Shown: positions 1 to 8,548, counted from the first letter of the stretch. The stretch is 64,000 nt of DNA from Lachnospira pectinoschiza (GCF_020564355.1 NZ_JAJCRR010000007.1:138455-202454), one strand, 5' to 3'. The notes: generated from the letters alone by a model not told the origin. Translations and numbers: made by a program.

Positions 1-6
1 TGCAGC

Positions 7-906
7 ATGGCGGAAAAAGATTATAAAAATGTAATGCACCTCGGAAATCCCACCAATACAATCGCCGTATTGAACCGCTACGGATTTTCATTTCAGAAGA
101 AGTTCGGACAGAATTTCTTAATTGATGAAAATGTGGTCGAAAAAATTGTGCGCGATGCCGGTGTGACAAAAGACGACTTTGTACTGGAAATCGGACCGGG
201 TATCGGAACGATGACACAGATTTTATGTGAAAATGCAAGAGAAGTCGTTGCTGTTGAAATTGACGATAAACTCATTCCGATTCTGACGGAGGATACGCTT
301 TCGTGGTATGACAATGTTACGGTTATTCACGAAGACATTTTAAAGCTGGATATTGTAAAGCTTGCCAATGAGCGTAACGGCGGAAAGCCGATTAAGGTCG
401 TTGCCAATCTTCCGTATTATATCACAACGCCGATTATTATGGGGCTGTTTGAAAGCCATGTGCCGTTAGACAGCATTACGATTATGGTGCAGAAGGAAGT
501 GGCAGATCGTATGCAGGTCGGACCGGGAACGAAGGATTACGGTGCGCTTTCGCTTGCGGTGCAGTATTATGCAAAGCCGCAGATTTTATTAAATGTTCCG
601 GCAAGCTGTTTTATGCCGCGTCCGAATGTGGACTCCGCTGTTATCCAGCTTACGCGTTATGAAAAGCCGCCGGTGGAAGTTGCTGACGAGCATCTGATGT
701 TTCGTTTAATCCGTGCATCTTTCAATCAGCGCAGAAAGACGATGACAAACAGTGTCGGGAACAGTCCGGAGCTGTCCGTGTCCAAAGAACAGATGGCAGC
801 AGCCCTTGAAAAATGCGGGCTTTCTGCAACCGTGCGCGGAGAAGCACTGACCCTTGAGCAGTTTGCCGAACTTGCAAATGTGCTTTCGGAAGATACTGGG
901 AAGTAA
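7..906 (+). CDS. rsmA: 16S rRNA (adenine(1518)-N(6)/adenine(1519)-N(6))-dimethyltransferase
   Basis: This enzyme dimethylates two adjacent adenines in the 3'-terminal hairpin of 16S rRNA during small-subunit assembly, using S-adenosylmethionine. The 299-residue protein has the family N-terminal motif KKFGQNFL (31-38), the SAM-binding loop EIGPGIG (61-67) and the catalytic NLPYYI (134-139), and its length is normal for KsgA/RsmA. The start is only 6 bases from the window edge, so its ribosome binding site cannot be judged; a later ATG at residue 10 is possible. Everything upstream is outside the window. Identification is secure. Confidence 0.96.
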   Translation: MAEKDYKNVMHLGNPTNTIAVLNRYGFSFQKKFGQNFLIDENVVEKIVRDAGVTKDDFVLEIGPGIGTMTQILCENAREVVAVEIDDKLIPILTEDTLSWYDNVTVIHEDILKLDIVKLANERNGGKPIKVVANLPYYITTPIIMGLFESHVPLDSITIMVQKEVADRMQVGPGTKDYGALSLAVQYYAKPQILLNVPASCFMPRPNVDSAVIQLTRYEKPPVEVADEHLMFRLIRASFNQRRKTMTNSVGNSPELSVSKEQMAAALEKCGLSATVRGEALTLEQFAELANVLSEDTGK

Positions 907-939
907 TGTGAAGTATAAAAATCCGTCATATTTTAAAAA

Positions 940-1001
940 TCCAATTCATAAGGTTGCGTTAGGAGTTCACTGCAAGCAGTCTATTAATAGTATGAATTGG
1001 A
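940..1001 (+). promoter_or_regulatory. Leader stem-loop masking the RBS of the next gene
   Basis: An 11-bp perfect inverted repeat (TCCAATTCATA at 940-950, TATGAATTGGA at 991-1001) encloses a smaller palindrome ACTGCAAGCAGT (969-980). The 3' arm runs into the Shine-Dalgarno sequence GGAGG (999-1003) ahead of the ATG at 1008, so the fold would partly hide the ribosome binding site. A regulatory role is inferred. Confidence 0.5.
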
Positions 1002-1007
1002 GGAAAT

Positions 1008-2180
1008 ATGGCGGATTATAAAAGACTGGTTTCATATATTTATGCGTACCCGGGCGGTGTCCGGGATAAAAATGTTGGGTTTGCCAAAGCGGAGGTCAGA
1101 AACGGACAGTTTAAGCTGACAGTTTCCGTAAAAGGTGTCTATACAGATACCCCTGAGTTATTTGGCGTTTATGTGATGGTTGATGGAAAGAAACATCAGC
1201 CGGGCGGGTTTACCCTGCTAAAAACAGGAACAGTCATGGTCAATCAGGGAATCGGACAGTATCAGGATTTATTCAATCCAATGAATATCAATCAATCAGG
1301 TTATACATTTGAAGATATCAGCGGCATTGCGCTTGCGAGAGAAAATGAGGACTTTTACCGTATGTTCAGTCTGTGGGAGGATTGTATACTGAATACAGAG
1401 GACATTACATTTGCACAGCCGGAAGCGGCGGCGGCTTCAAATCCGGTGGCGCAGGCAGATTCAGAGGAAGTGTCTGTGAAAGAACAGGTAAACCGGACAA
1501 CAGGGCAGGAGGCGGAGAGAAAATCCGCGGAAATGTCCGGGAATGTGCGTGAATCTGAAACAGTGCGGCGGAACGCGGAAGATGTTTCAGAAAATGAGGT
1601 AGAAGAAGCGGCGGTAACATCAAAGCCGGCAACACCCGAATCCGCACAGTCAGCCGGTCAGCAGGCGGATTTGCAACAGGAAACGGCACAGATGAAGGCA
1701 CAGCAGGTACGCGCCATGGAAGCGGTGCAGGAGTTATTGTTCCGGAATACAAATCCGCAAGGCACAATGCCACAAAATACAAAACTGCAAGACACAACGC
1801 CGCAAAATGCAAAGCCACAAGAGGAAATGCCGGCATTTGAAAAAGTATTTATCAACCGGGATTTTATAGATGCGTTTGAAGATGACTACTTTTATGACTG
1901 TGTGGAAGTGACACCGGAGCTTTTAAAGCAGCTTCCGATTGAGGACGACGCTGTTGTAAACAACAGCTTTCTAGTGCATGGATATTATAATTTTAAGCAT
2001 ATTCTTTTTGGAAAAGTCTGTGAAAATGACAATAACACCCGGTATTTTATCGGAGTTCCGGGAATGTACTGCAACCGGGAGCGGTTTATGGCATCGATGT
2101 TTGGCTTTTGCAACTTCAAAAAGAGCCACAGAAGCGACTATTCCAATCCATATTTCGGATACTGGTATCAGGAAATATAG
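1008..2180 (+). CDS. DUF6128-like protein with a low-complexity middle
   Basis: A 390-residue protein of unknown function. I recognise the N-terminal part (about 1-140, with VSYIYAYPGGVRDKNVGFAK) and the C-terminal part (about 276-390, ending CNRERFMASMFGF and FGYWYQEI) as resembling DUF6128 proteins of Lachnospiraceae; this assignment is from memory. The middle (about 143-275) is rich in Glu, Ala, Gln and Thr and contains a short tandem repeat. There is no signal peptide or membrane segment, so it should be cytoplasmic. A good SD (GGAGG) precedes the ATG. It ends 13 bp inside the 3' end of the convergent acetyltransferase gene. Confidence 0.8.
   Translation: MADYKRLVSYIYAYPGGVRDKNVGFAKAEVRNGQFKLTVSVKGVYTDTPELFGVYVMVDGKKHQPGGFTLLKTGTVMVNQGIGQYQDLFNPMNINQSGYTFEDISGIALARENEDFYRMFSLWEDCILNTEDITFAQPEAAAASNPVAQADSEEVSVKEQVNRTTGQEAERKSAEMSGNVRESETVRRNAEDVSENEVEEAAVTSKPATPESAQSAGQQADLQQETAQMKAQQVRAMEAVQELLFRNTNPQGTMPQNTKLQDTTPQNAKPQEEMPAFEKVFINRDFIDAFEDDYFYDCVEVTPELLKQLPIEDDAVVNNSFLVHGYYNFKHILFGKVCENDNNTRYFIGVPGMYCNRERFMASMFGFCNFKKSHRSDYSNPYFGYWYQEI
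1755..1832 (+). repeat. 30-bp tandem repeat inside the DUF6128-like gene
   Basis: About 2.6 copies of a 30-bp unit (1755-1784, 1785-1814, then a partial) encode a Pro/Gln/Thr-rich linker with PQ-x-x-x-PQN-x-K periodicity. Because the unit is a multiple of three, gain or loss of copies would keep the frame. It probably acts as a length-variable spacer. Confidence 0.7.
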
Positions 2181-2710
2181 ACAAAGCGCAGGTGGTCTTC
2201 CCATTTGCCACGCAGATATACATAAGAGTAAGCAGTGCCTTCCGGAATAAATCCAAGCTTTGTGGCAAGTGAAATGGAAGCGGTGTTCTGCGGTGCAATA
2301 TAGGCTTCTACGCGGTGCATGTGCATTTCCGTGACAAGAATTTTTAAAGCCATGGTCAGCATACGCCGTCCGTAACCTAAATGCTGGAATTCTTTGTCAA
2401 TTTTATAACCGGTGGTGCAGGAACAAAATGCTCCCTTTTTGATGTCAGAAAAGGACACCGTTCCGATAATCTTGTCGGGGAAATTCGTATCAAACAAAAA
2501 GAAGCGGATGTGTTTTCCGGCAACAAAAGCGTTGTATTCCGCAGTTAAAAGGGACTGGATAAATGCTTTGGTGTAAAAATGGTCCGGCTTATCCGTTTCA
2601 TAAATATCAAACTGTTCCCGGTTGCGCCGGTAAAAAGAAAGCACGGCATCGGCATATTCGGCGGTGAGAACGCGCAGTATCAGATGATTGTTTTTGTACT
2701 CAAATTTCAC
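2168..2710 (-). CDS. GNAT family N-acetyltransferase (RimJ/RimL-like)
   Basis: A 180-residue single-domain acetyltransferase that would transfer acetyl from acetyl-CoA to an amine. The RimJ/RimL-type layout is visible: an early beta strand and helix, IIGTVSFSDI, the acetyl-CoA loop HLGYGRRML, then VEAYIAPQNTASISLATKLGF, the usual motif of ribosomal-protein and Spd-like acetyltransferases. The substrate is unknown. The gene overlaps the end of tadA by 4 bases, which points to translational coupling in a two-gene operon. Its 3' end overlaps the convergent gene by 13 bp. Confidence 0.85.
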   Translation of the reverse strand: MKFEYKNNHLILRVLTAEYADAVLSFYRRNREQFDIYETDKPDHFYTKAFIQSLLTAEYNAFVAGKHIRFFLFDTNFPDKIIGTVSFSDIKKGAFCSCTTGYKIDKEFQHLGYGRRMLTMALKILVTEMHMHRVEAYIAPQNTASISLATKLGFIPEGTAYSYVYLRGKWEDHLRFVYIS

Positions 2711-3189
2711 GATGGTTCCCTCCGCTTTGCTTTTTCCTGACGTAACTGTTTAAAAAAGGAAGAAAGCATGGTGGAACATTCTTCTTCCAGTACACCGCGG
2801 GTCACTTCACAGCGGTGGTTAAACTGCTCCATTTGAAGAATATTTAACACAGAACCGCCGCACCCGGCTTTCGGGTTCATCGAGCCGATAACAACCCTTG
2901 GAATCCGTGCCTGTACAATCGCCCCGGCGCACATCTGGCACGGTTCAAGTGTAATATAAATCGTACAGTCTTCCAGCCGCCAGTCGCCGATAACGCGGCT
3001 GGCTTTTTTGATTGCGGTAATTTCTGCATGTCCGAGTGTGGTCTTGTCGGTATTTCTGCGGTTGTACCCGCGCGCAATAATTTTGTCCTGATAGACAATG
3101 ACACAGCCAATCGGGACTTCTTTTAATTTTAACGCTTTCTTAGCCTGTTTTATGGCTTCTTTCATATATTTGGTATCTAATTCATTCAT
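2707..3189 (-). CDS. tadA: tRNA-specific adenosine deaminase
   Basis: This zinc enzyme converts adenosine-34 of tRNA-Arg(ACG) to inosine. The 160-residue protein carries HAE (54-56, zinc ligand and catalytic Glu) and PCQMC (83-87, two zinc cysteines). The N-terminus with YMKEAIKQAKKA is typical of TadA. No Shine-Dalgarno sequence is visible before the ATG, and a -10-like TATAAT ends only 9 bases from it, so the mRNA may be nearly leaderless. It is the first gene of an operon with the downstream GNAT gene. Confidence 0.95.
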   Translation of the reverse strand: MNELDTKYMKEAIKQAKKALKLKEVPIGCVIVYQDKIIARGYNRRNTDKTTLGHAEITAIKKASRVIGDWRLEDCTIYITLEPCQMCAGAIVQARIPRVVIGSMNPKAGCGGSVLNILQMEQFNHRCEVTRGVLEEECSTMLSSFFKQLRQEKAKRREPS

Positions 3190-3198
3190 AATAGAATT

Positions 3199-3227
3199 AT
3201 TATAGTATATTTGACGGGAGATTGCCA
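3199..3227 (-). promoter_or_regulatory. Candidate promoter of tadA
   Basis: On the minus strand a perfect -10 box TATAAT (3199-3204) lies 17 bp from a weak -35 TGGCAA (3222-3227). The ATG follows the -10 after only 9 bases, so transcription would start within a few bases of the start codon. Confidence 0.45.
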
Positions 3228-3245
3228 GTGGGGAGAAGATAAAAA

Positions 3246-3278
3246 AGGACAGCCGTTCTAAAAACCAACAGCTGTCCT
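3246..3278 (-). terminator. Terminator after the LemA operon
   Basis: AGGACAGC pairs with GCTGTCCT across a 17-base loop. On the minus strand it is followed by a run of T, giving a typical rho-independent terminator between lemA and tadA. Confidence 0.8.
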
Positions 3279-3306
3279 AAAAATATGTGAATAAATTTTT
3301 TATATC

Positions 3307-3879
3307 TTACTGAAACATATTCGCATTAATATGTACTGCCTGACGTTCTTCTTCAGAGGCGGCTAAAAGGTCTTTCTGGCGGAAGCCGAACAGTCCCGCA
3401 AAGATAGAACGCGGAAACATCATAATAGCGGTATTGTACTTTGTAACCGTATCATTGTAAAACTGGCGCGCCATAACGATTTTATTTTCCGTTTCCTTTA
3501 ACTCCGACTGGAGCTGTAAGAAATTCTGGTTGGCCTTTAATTCCGGATACTGTTCACCCACAGCAAGAATGTGGGAAATTTCCCTGCCGAGTGCATTTCC
3601 GGCTTCAAAAGATTCTGCGGCAGAAGACGCATTTAAAACACGGCTTCTTAATTCGGTGATTTTTGATAAGGTTTCCTGCTCGTAGTGGGCGTAACCTTTG
3701 GTAGTTTCAAGTAAATTCGGAATCAGGTCGGCGCGGCGCTTTAACTGCACTTCAATCTGAGCCCCCTGATTGTCGACACGGTTTCTTAAAACAACCATGT
3801 GGTTATAAGTTTTGATAACGGCAATAATCAGCAGTATTACAACGACTGCGATGATACCTCCGATAAATGATGCATTCAT
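3307..3879 (-). CDS. lemA: LemA family protein
   Basis: A 190-residue membrane-anchored protein with one N-terminal transmembrane helix (about 6-24), then the LemA helical bundle: NRVDNQGAQIEVQLKRRADLIP and a later segment ending FNDTVTKYNTAIMMFP-like (here FYNDTVTKYNTAIMMFPRSI). LemA proteins are widespread, with the bulk on one side of the membrane; their biochemical role is not settled. The start codon overlaps the stop of the upstream gene by 4 bases, so the two are co-translated. The pairing of LemA with a large membrane partner is typical. Confidence 0.92.
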   Translation of the reverse strand: MNASFIGGIIAVVVILLIIAVIKTYNHMVVLRNRVDNQGAQIEVQLKRRADLIPNLLETTKGYAHYEQETLSKITELRSRVLNASSAAESFEAGNALGREISHILAVGEQYPELKANQNFLQLQSELKETENKIVMARQFYNDTVTKYNTAIMMFPRSIFAGLFGFRQKDLLAASEEERQAVHINANMFQ

Positions 3880-5015
3880 AATGATTTCCTCCTTTTAATA
3901 ATGTCATTGACAATCTGCTGGTTTTCTTCGAGAACAACAGCATAAACTAAATAATCGTCCCACAAAACCAATTCATTTTGTGTGGCTTCACTTAAATTTG
4001 AAAAATCGTGAATAAAATTTTTCATGCCGTAAATGTATTCGGTCATCTGATTTCCAAGGGTTGTCCGCTTAAAATGCGCTTTTGTAAATCCTGAACTAAT
4101 CGTTCCTACAAAGACAAGCAGCGGAATAATAAGGCACAGGAAAAACAGCAAAACCATAATCATCAGGCCTGCCAGTACGGGGAGGTATTCCGGGTACTGA
4201 AGCAGATAATTGGTCTGTTCCCCAAAGGAAGCCGTTTCGGGAAGCGCATCTAAAATTTCAAAATAAGCATTTACACGGTCTTTGAAGGCGTAAAATACAA
4301 AGCTCATAATGACAATAAAAATAAGCGGTGCCGAACAGCCTAATACACAGCGGCTGCAGGTGGAAGTGGTTTCTTTCTGCTTGTCGGTGGAAGAGAGGCG
4401 GCTGGTTAAATAACCGTCTGCCACGGCTTCCTTTTGTAACATATAAATCCAGTTGCCTTCCTTCTGGGCGTTAAAAGTACCGTTGCATAAAGCATTTAAA
4501 AGAAAACGGTCACTCTCCCGTAGAGAAGCAAATTCGGGAACATCGGTATTGACGATATAGCGGTTTTCTTCCATTTTAAGAATTCCCATATTTTCATATT
4601 TTAAAATACAGGCGGCACGGTCTTTTTTCGGCTCGATTTTTAAATCCGTTAAAAGGCTGATTGTGCCGGGAGAAAGTCCGGTGAGCTTATCCCGGTAATA
4701 GTCCAGATCCTCAACGGTAATAAAGGAGTTATTTCGCATAATCTGTTTTCTTGCAAAATGAAAAAGCACCTTTGCAAGCAGAAACCAGAATCCGGCCTGC
4801 AAAGCGGTAACAAAAAGTATAGCAATAATTAAAGCTATAATGACCGCAGGGGAAGGGGAATCGTGTAAAACTTCCTCGATTTCAGAGTGTGTGTAAATGA
4901 TTTCGCGCACAATAAATCCGACAGGAATCAGCCATGTCAGCCGTTCCAGCACAGTCAGCCGGTTCAAAGCCTGACTGTGAAAAGTCTTTTTACGGTTTGA
5001 ATCAAACATAATCAT
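3876..5015 (-). CDS. Membrane protein paired with LemA (DUF2207-like)
   Basis: A 379-residue membrane protein: two N-terminal helices (about 27-45 and 58-82), a soluble segment (about 90-215) that looks like small helical modules, then two more helices (about 225-245 and 285-312) and a helical C-terminal tail. The position directly before lemA and the general plan suggest the DUF2207 type of LemA partner, but it lacks the long N-terminal extracytoplasmic domain of classical DUF2207 proteins, so the family call is tentative. First gene of a two-gene operon. Confidence 0.6.
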   Translation of the reverse strand: MIMFDSNRKKTFHSQALNRLTVLERLTWLIPVGFIVREIIYTHSEIEEVLHDSPSPAVIIALIIAILFVTALQAGFWFLLAKVLFHFARKQIMRNNSFITVEDLDYYRDKLTGLSPGTISLLTDLKIEPKKDRAACILKYENMGILKMEENRYIVNTDVPEFASLRESDRFLLNALCNGTFNAQKEGNWIYMLQKEAVADGYLTSRLSSTDKQKETTSTCSRCVLGCSAPLIFIVIMSFVFYAFKDRVNAYFEILDALPETASFGEQTNYLLQYPEYLPVLAGLMIMVLLFFLCLIIPLLVFVGTISSGFTKAHFKRTTLGNQMTEYIYGMKNFIHDFSNLSEATQNELVLWDDYLVYAVVLEENQQIVNDIIKRRKSL

Positions 5016-5131
5016 CCTCGTTTCTGGGTAATTTATTTTTTATACAATTTTAAGTGTATTTTAATATAGTATAATGGAAAAAGGAAGTATTTGGCAATGG
5101 TACTTTGTGTGCATTTTATATACAAATGGTA

Positions 5132-5160
5132 TTGAATCATGTGGAAAGCTGTAGTATAAT
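5132..5160 (+). promoter_or_regulatory. Promoter of the GH5 gene
   Basis: A -35 TTGAAT (5132-5137) and a perfect -10 TATAAT (5155-5160) are separated by 17 bp. It lies about 100 bp upstream of the GH5 start at 5258, so the hairpin repeat at 5196-5257 would be the mRNA leader. Confidence 0.75.
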
Positions 5161-5195
5161 TATTACTATAGTGAACGTAATACTAAAAATAAACA

Positions 5196-5257
5196 GCAGA
5201 CTTTTGCGAATTTTTTATCGCCTCTTCGCAACAAGTTGCTCAGAAATGAGGAATACC
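5196..5257 (+). repeat. Hairpin-RBS repeat, copy A (short form)
   Basis: Carries the 3' half of the dispersed element: a TCGCCTCTTC segment, the palindrome GCAACAAGTTGC, then CTCAGAAATGAGGA immediately before the start codon. The GAGGA is the ribosome binding site. The same segment precedes murG, where upstream translation of both copies reads TSCSEMR. Confidence 0.8.
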
Positions 5258-6895
5258 ATGGATAAAAAGAAAAAGATACTGATTGGAGCAGTGCTTACGG
5301 TGGTTATTCTGCTGGCAGGTGTGATGGCAGGATTTTTGATTGCCAATGCAGAAAAAAAAGGAAGCAGTCCGCAAAATGTTGAAAACGGTGCGCTGACAAA
5401 TAACGAAAGACCTGTTTACGATGAAAAGGAAAGCACCGAAAGTCCAAAGAATCAGGAGGCACAGGCGCAGTTTACGCCGGGCAATGCATGGGAATCGGAC
5501 GGGCGGAAGTACATACAGTATGAGTTAAATATTTTCAGTACCGGCAAAAAGAATATTGAAAGCTGGAAGATTACATTTCCGGCGGGAAGCGGTACAGTGA
5601 TGGAGCAGAGCTGGAACTGCGGCGTTGAGAGCAGTACGGCAGAGGACGGAACGGTTTCATTTACATTATCGCCGGTGGACTATAACCGGGAGATTCCGGC
5701 GGGAGAACATACGCAGGGAATCGGTTTTATCATCAGCCGGACGGAAAACTATGAATTAAAGGCGTATCAACTGGAAGCTGTGATTGAAGGCGTTGCGGTT
5801 ACGGTAACAGATGACGGACAGTCAGGGGACAGTCTGGCAGAGCAGGGGCAGGATAACCATCAGAGTGATGACAGTCAGACAGGTATTATAAAGGAAGAAA
5901 CACAAAATGGACAGACAGGCGGCTCATCAGACGGTTCGCAAAATTCAGACAGTTCAGGTAAATCCGGCGGTTCATCGGGAACGGGGGGCAGTCCACGGCC
6001 GGCATCAGGCGGACTGCGGGTTTCCGGTACAATGCTTACCGATGCTTCCGGCAATGCCGTACAGCTTCGCGGTGTCAGCACACACGGACTGGCGTGGTTT
6101 CCTGAATATGTCAATAAAGAAGCATTTGAAACACTGCGGGACGACTGGGGCGCCAATGTAGTGCGCCTTGCGATGTATACCGAAGAATATGGCGGATACT
6201 GTAACGGCGGTGATAAGGAAGCTTTAAAACAGCTCATTGATGACGGTGTATCCTATGCGACAGAGCTTGGCATGTACGTCATTATTGACTGGCATATTTT
6301 AAGTGACGGGAATCCGAACCGGAATAAGGAAGAAGCCAAAGCATTTTTCTCAGAAATGGCAGATAAATATGCAGGGCATAACAATGTAATTTATGAAATC
6401 TGCAATGAACCGCAGAATTCTGACTGGAACGGCCAGATTAAACCGTATGCCGAGGACGTGATTTCCTGTATCCGGCAGTATGACAGCAGTGCGCTGATAC
6501 TGGTGGGAACGAATACATGGTCGCAGGATATTGACGCAGTAGCGGGAAATGAGCTGGATGACGATAATGTGATGTACGTGCTTCATTTTTACGCGGGCAC
6601 ACATAAAGCTTCCCTGCGCAGTAAACTGGAGTCTGCGTTAAATGCTGGTGTGCCGGTATTTGTCAGTGAATGCAGTATTTGTGATGCTTCGGGAAACGGC
6701 GGCATTGATTATGATTCGGCACAAAGCTGGCTGGATTTGTTAAATGACAGAGGTGTCAGCTTCTTAGCATGGAGTCTTTCCAATAAAAATGAAACATCGG
6801 CACTCATCCAGCCGGGCTGTAGTAAAACCGGCGGCTGGACAGAAGATGATTTATCGGAAACCGGACGGTGGTTTAGAAAAGCAATACAGGGATAA
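5258..6895 (+). CDS. Membrane-anchored glycoside hydrolase family 5 endoglucanase with CBM-like domain
   Basis: A 545-residue cell-surface enzyme that probably cleaves beta-1,4-glucan or a related plant polysaccharide. An uncleaved signal or anchor helix (about 7-29) is followed by a beta-rich domain (about 60-180, with NCGVESS and GIGFIISR) resembling a family-2-type cellulose-binding module, a Gly/Ser/Asp linker, and the GH5 catalytic barrel (about 255-545). The acid/base Glu is in EICNEPQNS and the nucleophile Glu in PVFVSECS. The ATG at 5258 was preferred to an upstream in-frame start at 5105 because GAGGA sits directly before it and the extra N-terminus would only translate the repeat. 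Confidence 0.92.
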   Translation: MDKKKKILIGAVLTVVILLAGVMAGFLIANAEKKGSSPQNVENGALTNNERPVYDEKESTESPKNQEAQAQFTPGNAWESDGRKYIQYELNIFSTGKKNIESWKITFPAGSGTVMEQSWNCGVESSTAEDGTVSFTLSPVDYNREIPAGEHTQGIGFIISRTENYELKAYQLEAVIEGVAVTVTDDGQSGDSLAEQGQDNHQSDDSQTGIIKEETQNGQTGGSSDGSQNSDSSGKSGGSSGTGGSPRPASGGLRVSGTMLTDASGNAVQLRGVSTHGLAWFPEYVNKEAFETLRDDWGANVVRLAMYTEEYGGYCNGGDKEALKQLIDDGVSYATELGMYVIIDWHILSDGNPNRNKEEAKAFFSEMADKYAGHNNVIYEICNEPQNSDWNGQIKPYAEDVISCIRQYDSSALILVGTNTWSQDIDAVAGNELDDDNVMYVLHFYAGTHKASLRSKLESALNAGVPVFVSECSICDASGNGGIDYDSAQSWLDLLNDRGVSFLAWSLSNKNETSALIQPGCSKTGGWTEDDLSETGRWFRKAIQG

Positions 6896-6926
6896 GGGCG
6901 GCAGAGCCGTTTGGGAAAGGAGTAGC

Positions 6927-7418
6927 ATGGCAAATTTATTTACACGGGTCAGTATCCGTAAATTTCAGGATAGAAAAATAGAAAAGAAAGATTTGGAATA
7001 TATCCTGCGCGCGGCAATGGCGGCGCCGTCTGCGGGCAACCAGCAGCCGTGGGAGTTTTATGTCACGGACGATAAGATGCTTTTGCAGGAGCTTTCAAAG
7101 ACAAGTCCATATGCAGGACTGCTTGCAGATGCACCGCAGGCAATTATCACGGCATACCGGAAAGATTGTAAAATACCGGAATATGCGCAGATTGATATGA
7201 GTATCGCCATGGAAAATATGTGGCTTGCGACTGATGAAATCGGACTGGGCGGCGTGTGGATCGGCATTGCGCCGGTTAAAGAGCGTATGCAGGCGGTAGA
7301 AGCAATTTTAAAACTGCCGGAAGACCAAAGTGCGTTTGGCATTTTTGCACTGGGATATCCGGCAGAAGAAAAGAAGCAGGAAGACCGGTATGACAGTGCA
7401 AGGGTACATTTTGTATAA
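6927..7418 (+). CDS. Nitroreductase family protein
   Basis: A 163-residue FMN-dependent oxidoreductase. The N-terminus has SIRKFQDRKI and the family FMN-binding motif AAPSAGNQQPW; the later segment IDMSIAMENMWLATDEIGLGGVWIG matches the dimer interface and flavin loop of small nitroreductases. The length is at the short end of the family. The ATG at 6927 has GGGAAAGGAG upstream; an upstream extension in the same frame would lie inside the GH5 gene. It follows GH5 by 31 bp and could be cotranscribed. The electron acceptor is unknown. Confidence 0.88.
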   Translation: MANLFTRVSIRKFQDRKIEKKDLEYILRAAMAAPSAGNQQPWEFYVTDDKMLLQELSKTSPYAGLLADAPQAIITAYRKDCKIPEYAQIDMSIAMENMWLATDEIGLGGVWIGIAPVKERMQAVEAILKLPEDQSAFGIFALGYPAEEKKQEDRYDSARVHFV

Positions 7419-7457
7419 AAAACAGACAGATTAAGTTGTCAGAAAGAAAGGATTCGT

Positions 7458-7856
7458 ATGAATAAACACGTTGAAAAAGCAATGGAACTTAGAAATGAAA
7501 CACCGATGGTTAATAACTGTGCGCAGACGATTATGCGGGTTTACGCCGATGAACTGGGGATTGACGAAAATCTCTGTGCGGCGATTGGCTGTAATTTTGG
7601 TGGCGGCATGAAATGCGGCGGTACATGCGGTGCAATTACGGCAGGACTTATGGTGCTTGGCGCAAAGGGCGTTGATTCGCCTATGGCAGTCCAGCAATTC
7701 AGAAAAGGAATCGCAGAGAAACACGACGGCATGACAGATTGTGCGGATTTGTTAAGAGCCAATGCACAAAAAGGCGGGGATAAAAAGACCCACTGTGATA
7801 AAATGATTCAGGAAGCGATTGAACTGGCAGATAAGCTGATAGATGAAAAGCAGTAA
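7458..7856 (+). CDS. C_GCAxxG_C_C family redox protein
   Basis: A 132-residue protein of the C-GCAxxG-C-C family, known for conserved cysteines in a helical domain and often proposed to take part in redox or metal chemistry. The visible pattern is NNCAQTI, then CAAIGCNFGGGMKCGGTCGA and, further on, a C in TDCADLL and one in THCDKM. The start has AGAAAGGA at a good distance. It lies 39 bp after the nitroreductase, in the same direction, suggesting a small redox operon that ends at the hairpin at 7874. Confidence 0.85.
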   Translation: MNKHVEKAMELRNETPMVNNCAQTIMRVYADELGIDENLCAAIGCNFGGGMKCGGTCGAITAGLMVLGAKGVDSPMAVQQFRKGIAEKHDGMTDCADLLRANAQKGGDKKTHCDKMIQEAIELADKLIDEKQ

Positions 7857-7873
7857 AAAAGTAAAATGCAAAA

Positions 7874-7905
7874 AAGGATAGACAGTCCAACGGCTATCTA
7901 TCCTT
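7874..7905. terminator. Bidirectional terminator
   Basis: AAGGATAGA (7874-7882) pairs with TCTATCCTT (7897-7905), with A-rich sequence on the left and T-rich sequence on the right. It lies between two convergent genes and can serve both. Confidence 0.75.
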
Positions 7906-7944
7906 AAAAATTCTTATTTTAAGCTGTTTCCGGCAAACTCTTAA

Positions 7945-8484
7945 TTAACCGAAGTATCTTTTTAAAAGACCCTCAAAAGCCTTTCCGTGTCTAGCTTCAT
8001 CGCGTGCCATTTCATGCACGGTATCGTGGATAGCATCCAGATTTGCAGCCTTAGCACGCTTTGCTAAATCAGTCTTACCGGCAGTTGCGCCGTTTTCAGC
8101 TTCAACTCTCATTTCAAGGTTCTTCTTTGTGCTGTCTGTTACAACTTCACCAAGCAGTTCTGCGAATTTTGCAGCGTGTTCAGCTTCTTCATAAGCAGCC
8201 TTTTCATAGTACATACCGATTTCAGGATAGCCTTCTCTGTGAGCAACTCTTGCCATAGCAAGGTACATGCCGACTTCTGAACATTCACCTTCAAAGTTTG
8301 CTCTTAAATCAGCTAAGATGTCTTCGCTGACACCCTGTGCAACACCAACAACGTGTTCGGCAGCCCATGTCTTTTCGCCGGACTGGGCAACAAACTTGTC
8401 AGCGCCTGCATGACAGACCGGACATTCAGCCGGTGCAGCTTCTCCTTCATAAACGTAACCACAAATAGAACATACAAATTTCAT
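7945..8484 (-). CDS. Reverse rubrerythrin (rubredoxin domain first)
   Basis: A 179-residue peroxide-detoxifying protein. The N-terminal rubredoxin-like Fe(Cys)4 domain ([23 protein letters not shown] split over residues 5-27) precedes the four-helix diiron domain with [27 protein letters not shown] and [14 protein letters not shown]. This domain order, reversed from classical rubrerythrin, is typical of the peroxide- and oxygen-induced proteins of clostridia that take electrons from NADH via other carriers. A strong promoter and a PerR-like site lie upstream, and a PerR/Fur gene is next in the same direction, so peroxide-responsive control is likely. Confidence 0.93.
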   Translation of the reverse strand: MKFVCSICGYVYEGEAAPAECPVCHAGADKFVAQSGEKTWAAEHVVGVAQGVSEDILADLRANFEGECSEVGMYLAMARVAHREGYPEIGMYYEKAAYEEAEHAAKFAELLGEVVTDSTKKNLEMRVEAENGATAGKTDLAKRAKAANLDAIHDTVHEMARDEARHGKAFEGLLKRYFG

Positions 8485-8518
8485 AGCTTTAATCTCCTTT
8501 GCTTTTTTATTTTTAAAA

Positions 8519-8533
8519 TAGTAATCATTATTG
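8519..8533 (-). promoter_or_regulatory. Candidate PerR box
   Basis: TAGTAATCATTATTG has a perfect palindromic core TAATCATTA and matches 11 of 15 positions of the PerR consensus TTATAATNATTATAA. It lies just downstream of the expected transcription start of the rubrerythrin gene, a position where a bound repressor would block transcription. Confidence 0.55.
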
Positions 8534-8548
8534 TTTTGCTGTGACTAT

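Noticed and set aside
1405..1836. Leu/Pro-rich minus-strand open frame inside the DUF6128-like gene
   Set aside because: It arises from the low-complexity Gln/Ala-rich coding sequence on the plus strand and lacks a start signal.
5105..5257. Upstream in-frame extension of the GH5 protein
   Set aside because: It would translate the promoter -10 region and the hairpin repeat; the SD and signal anchor support the start at 5258.
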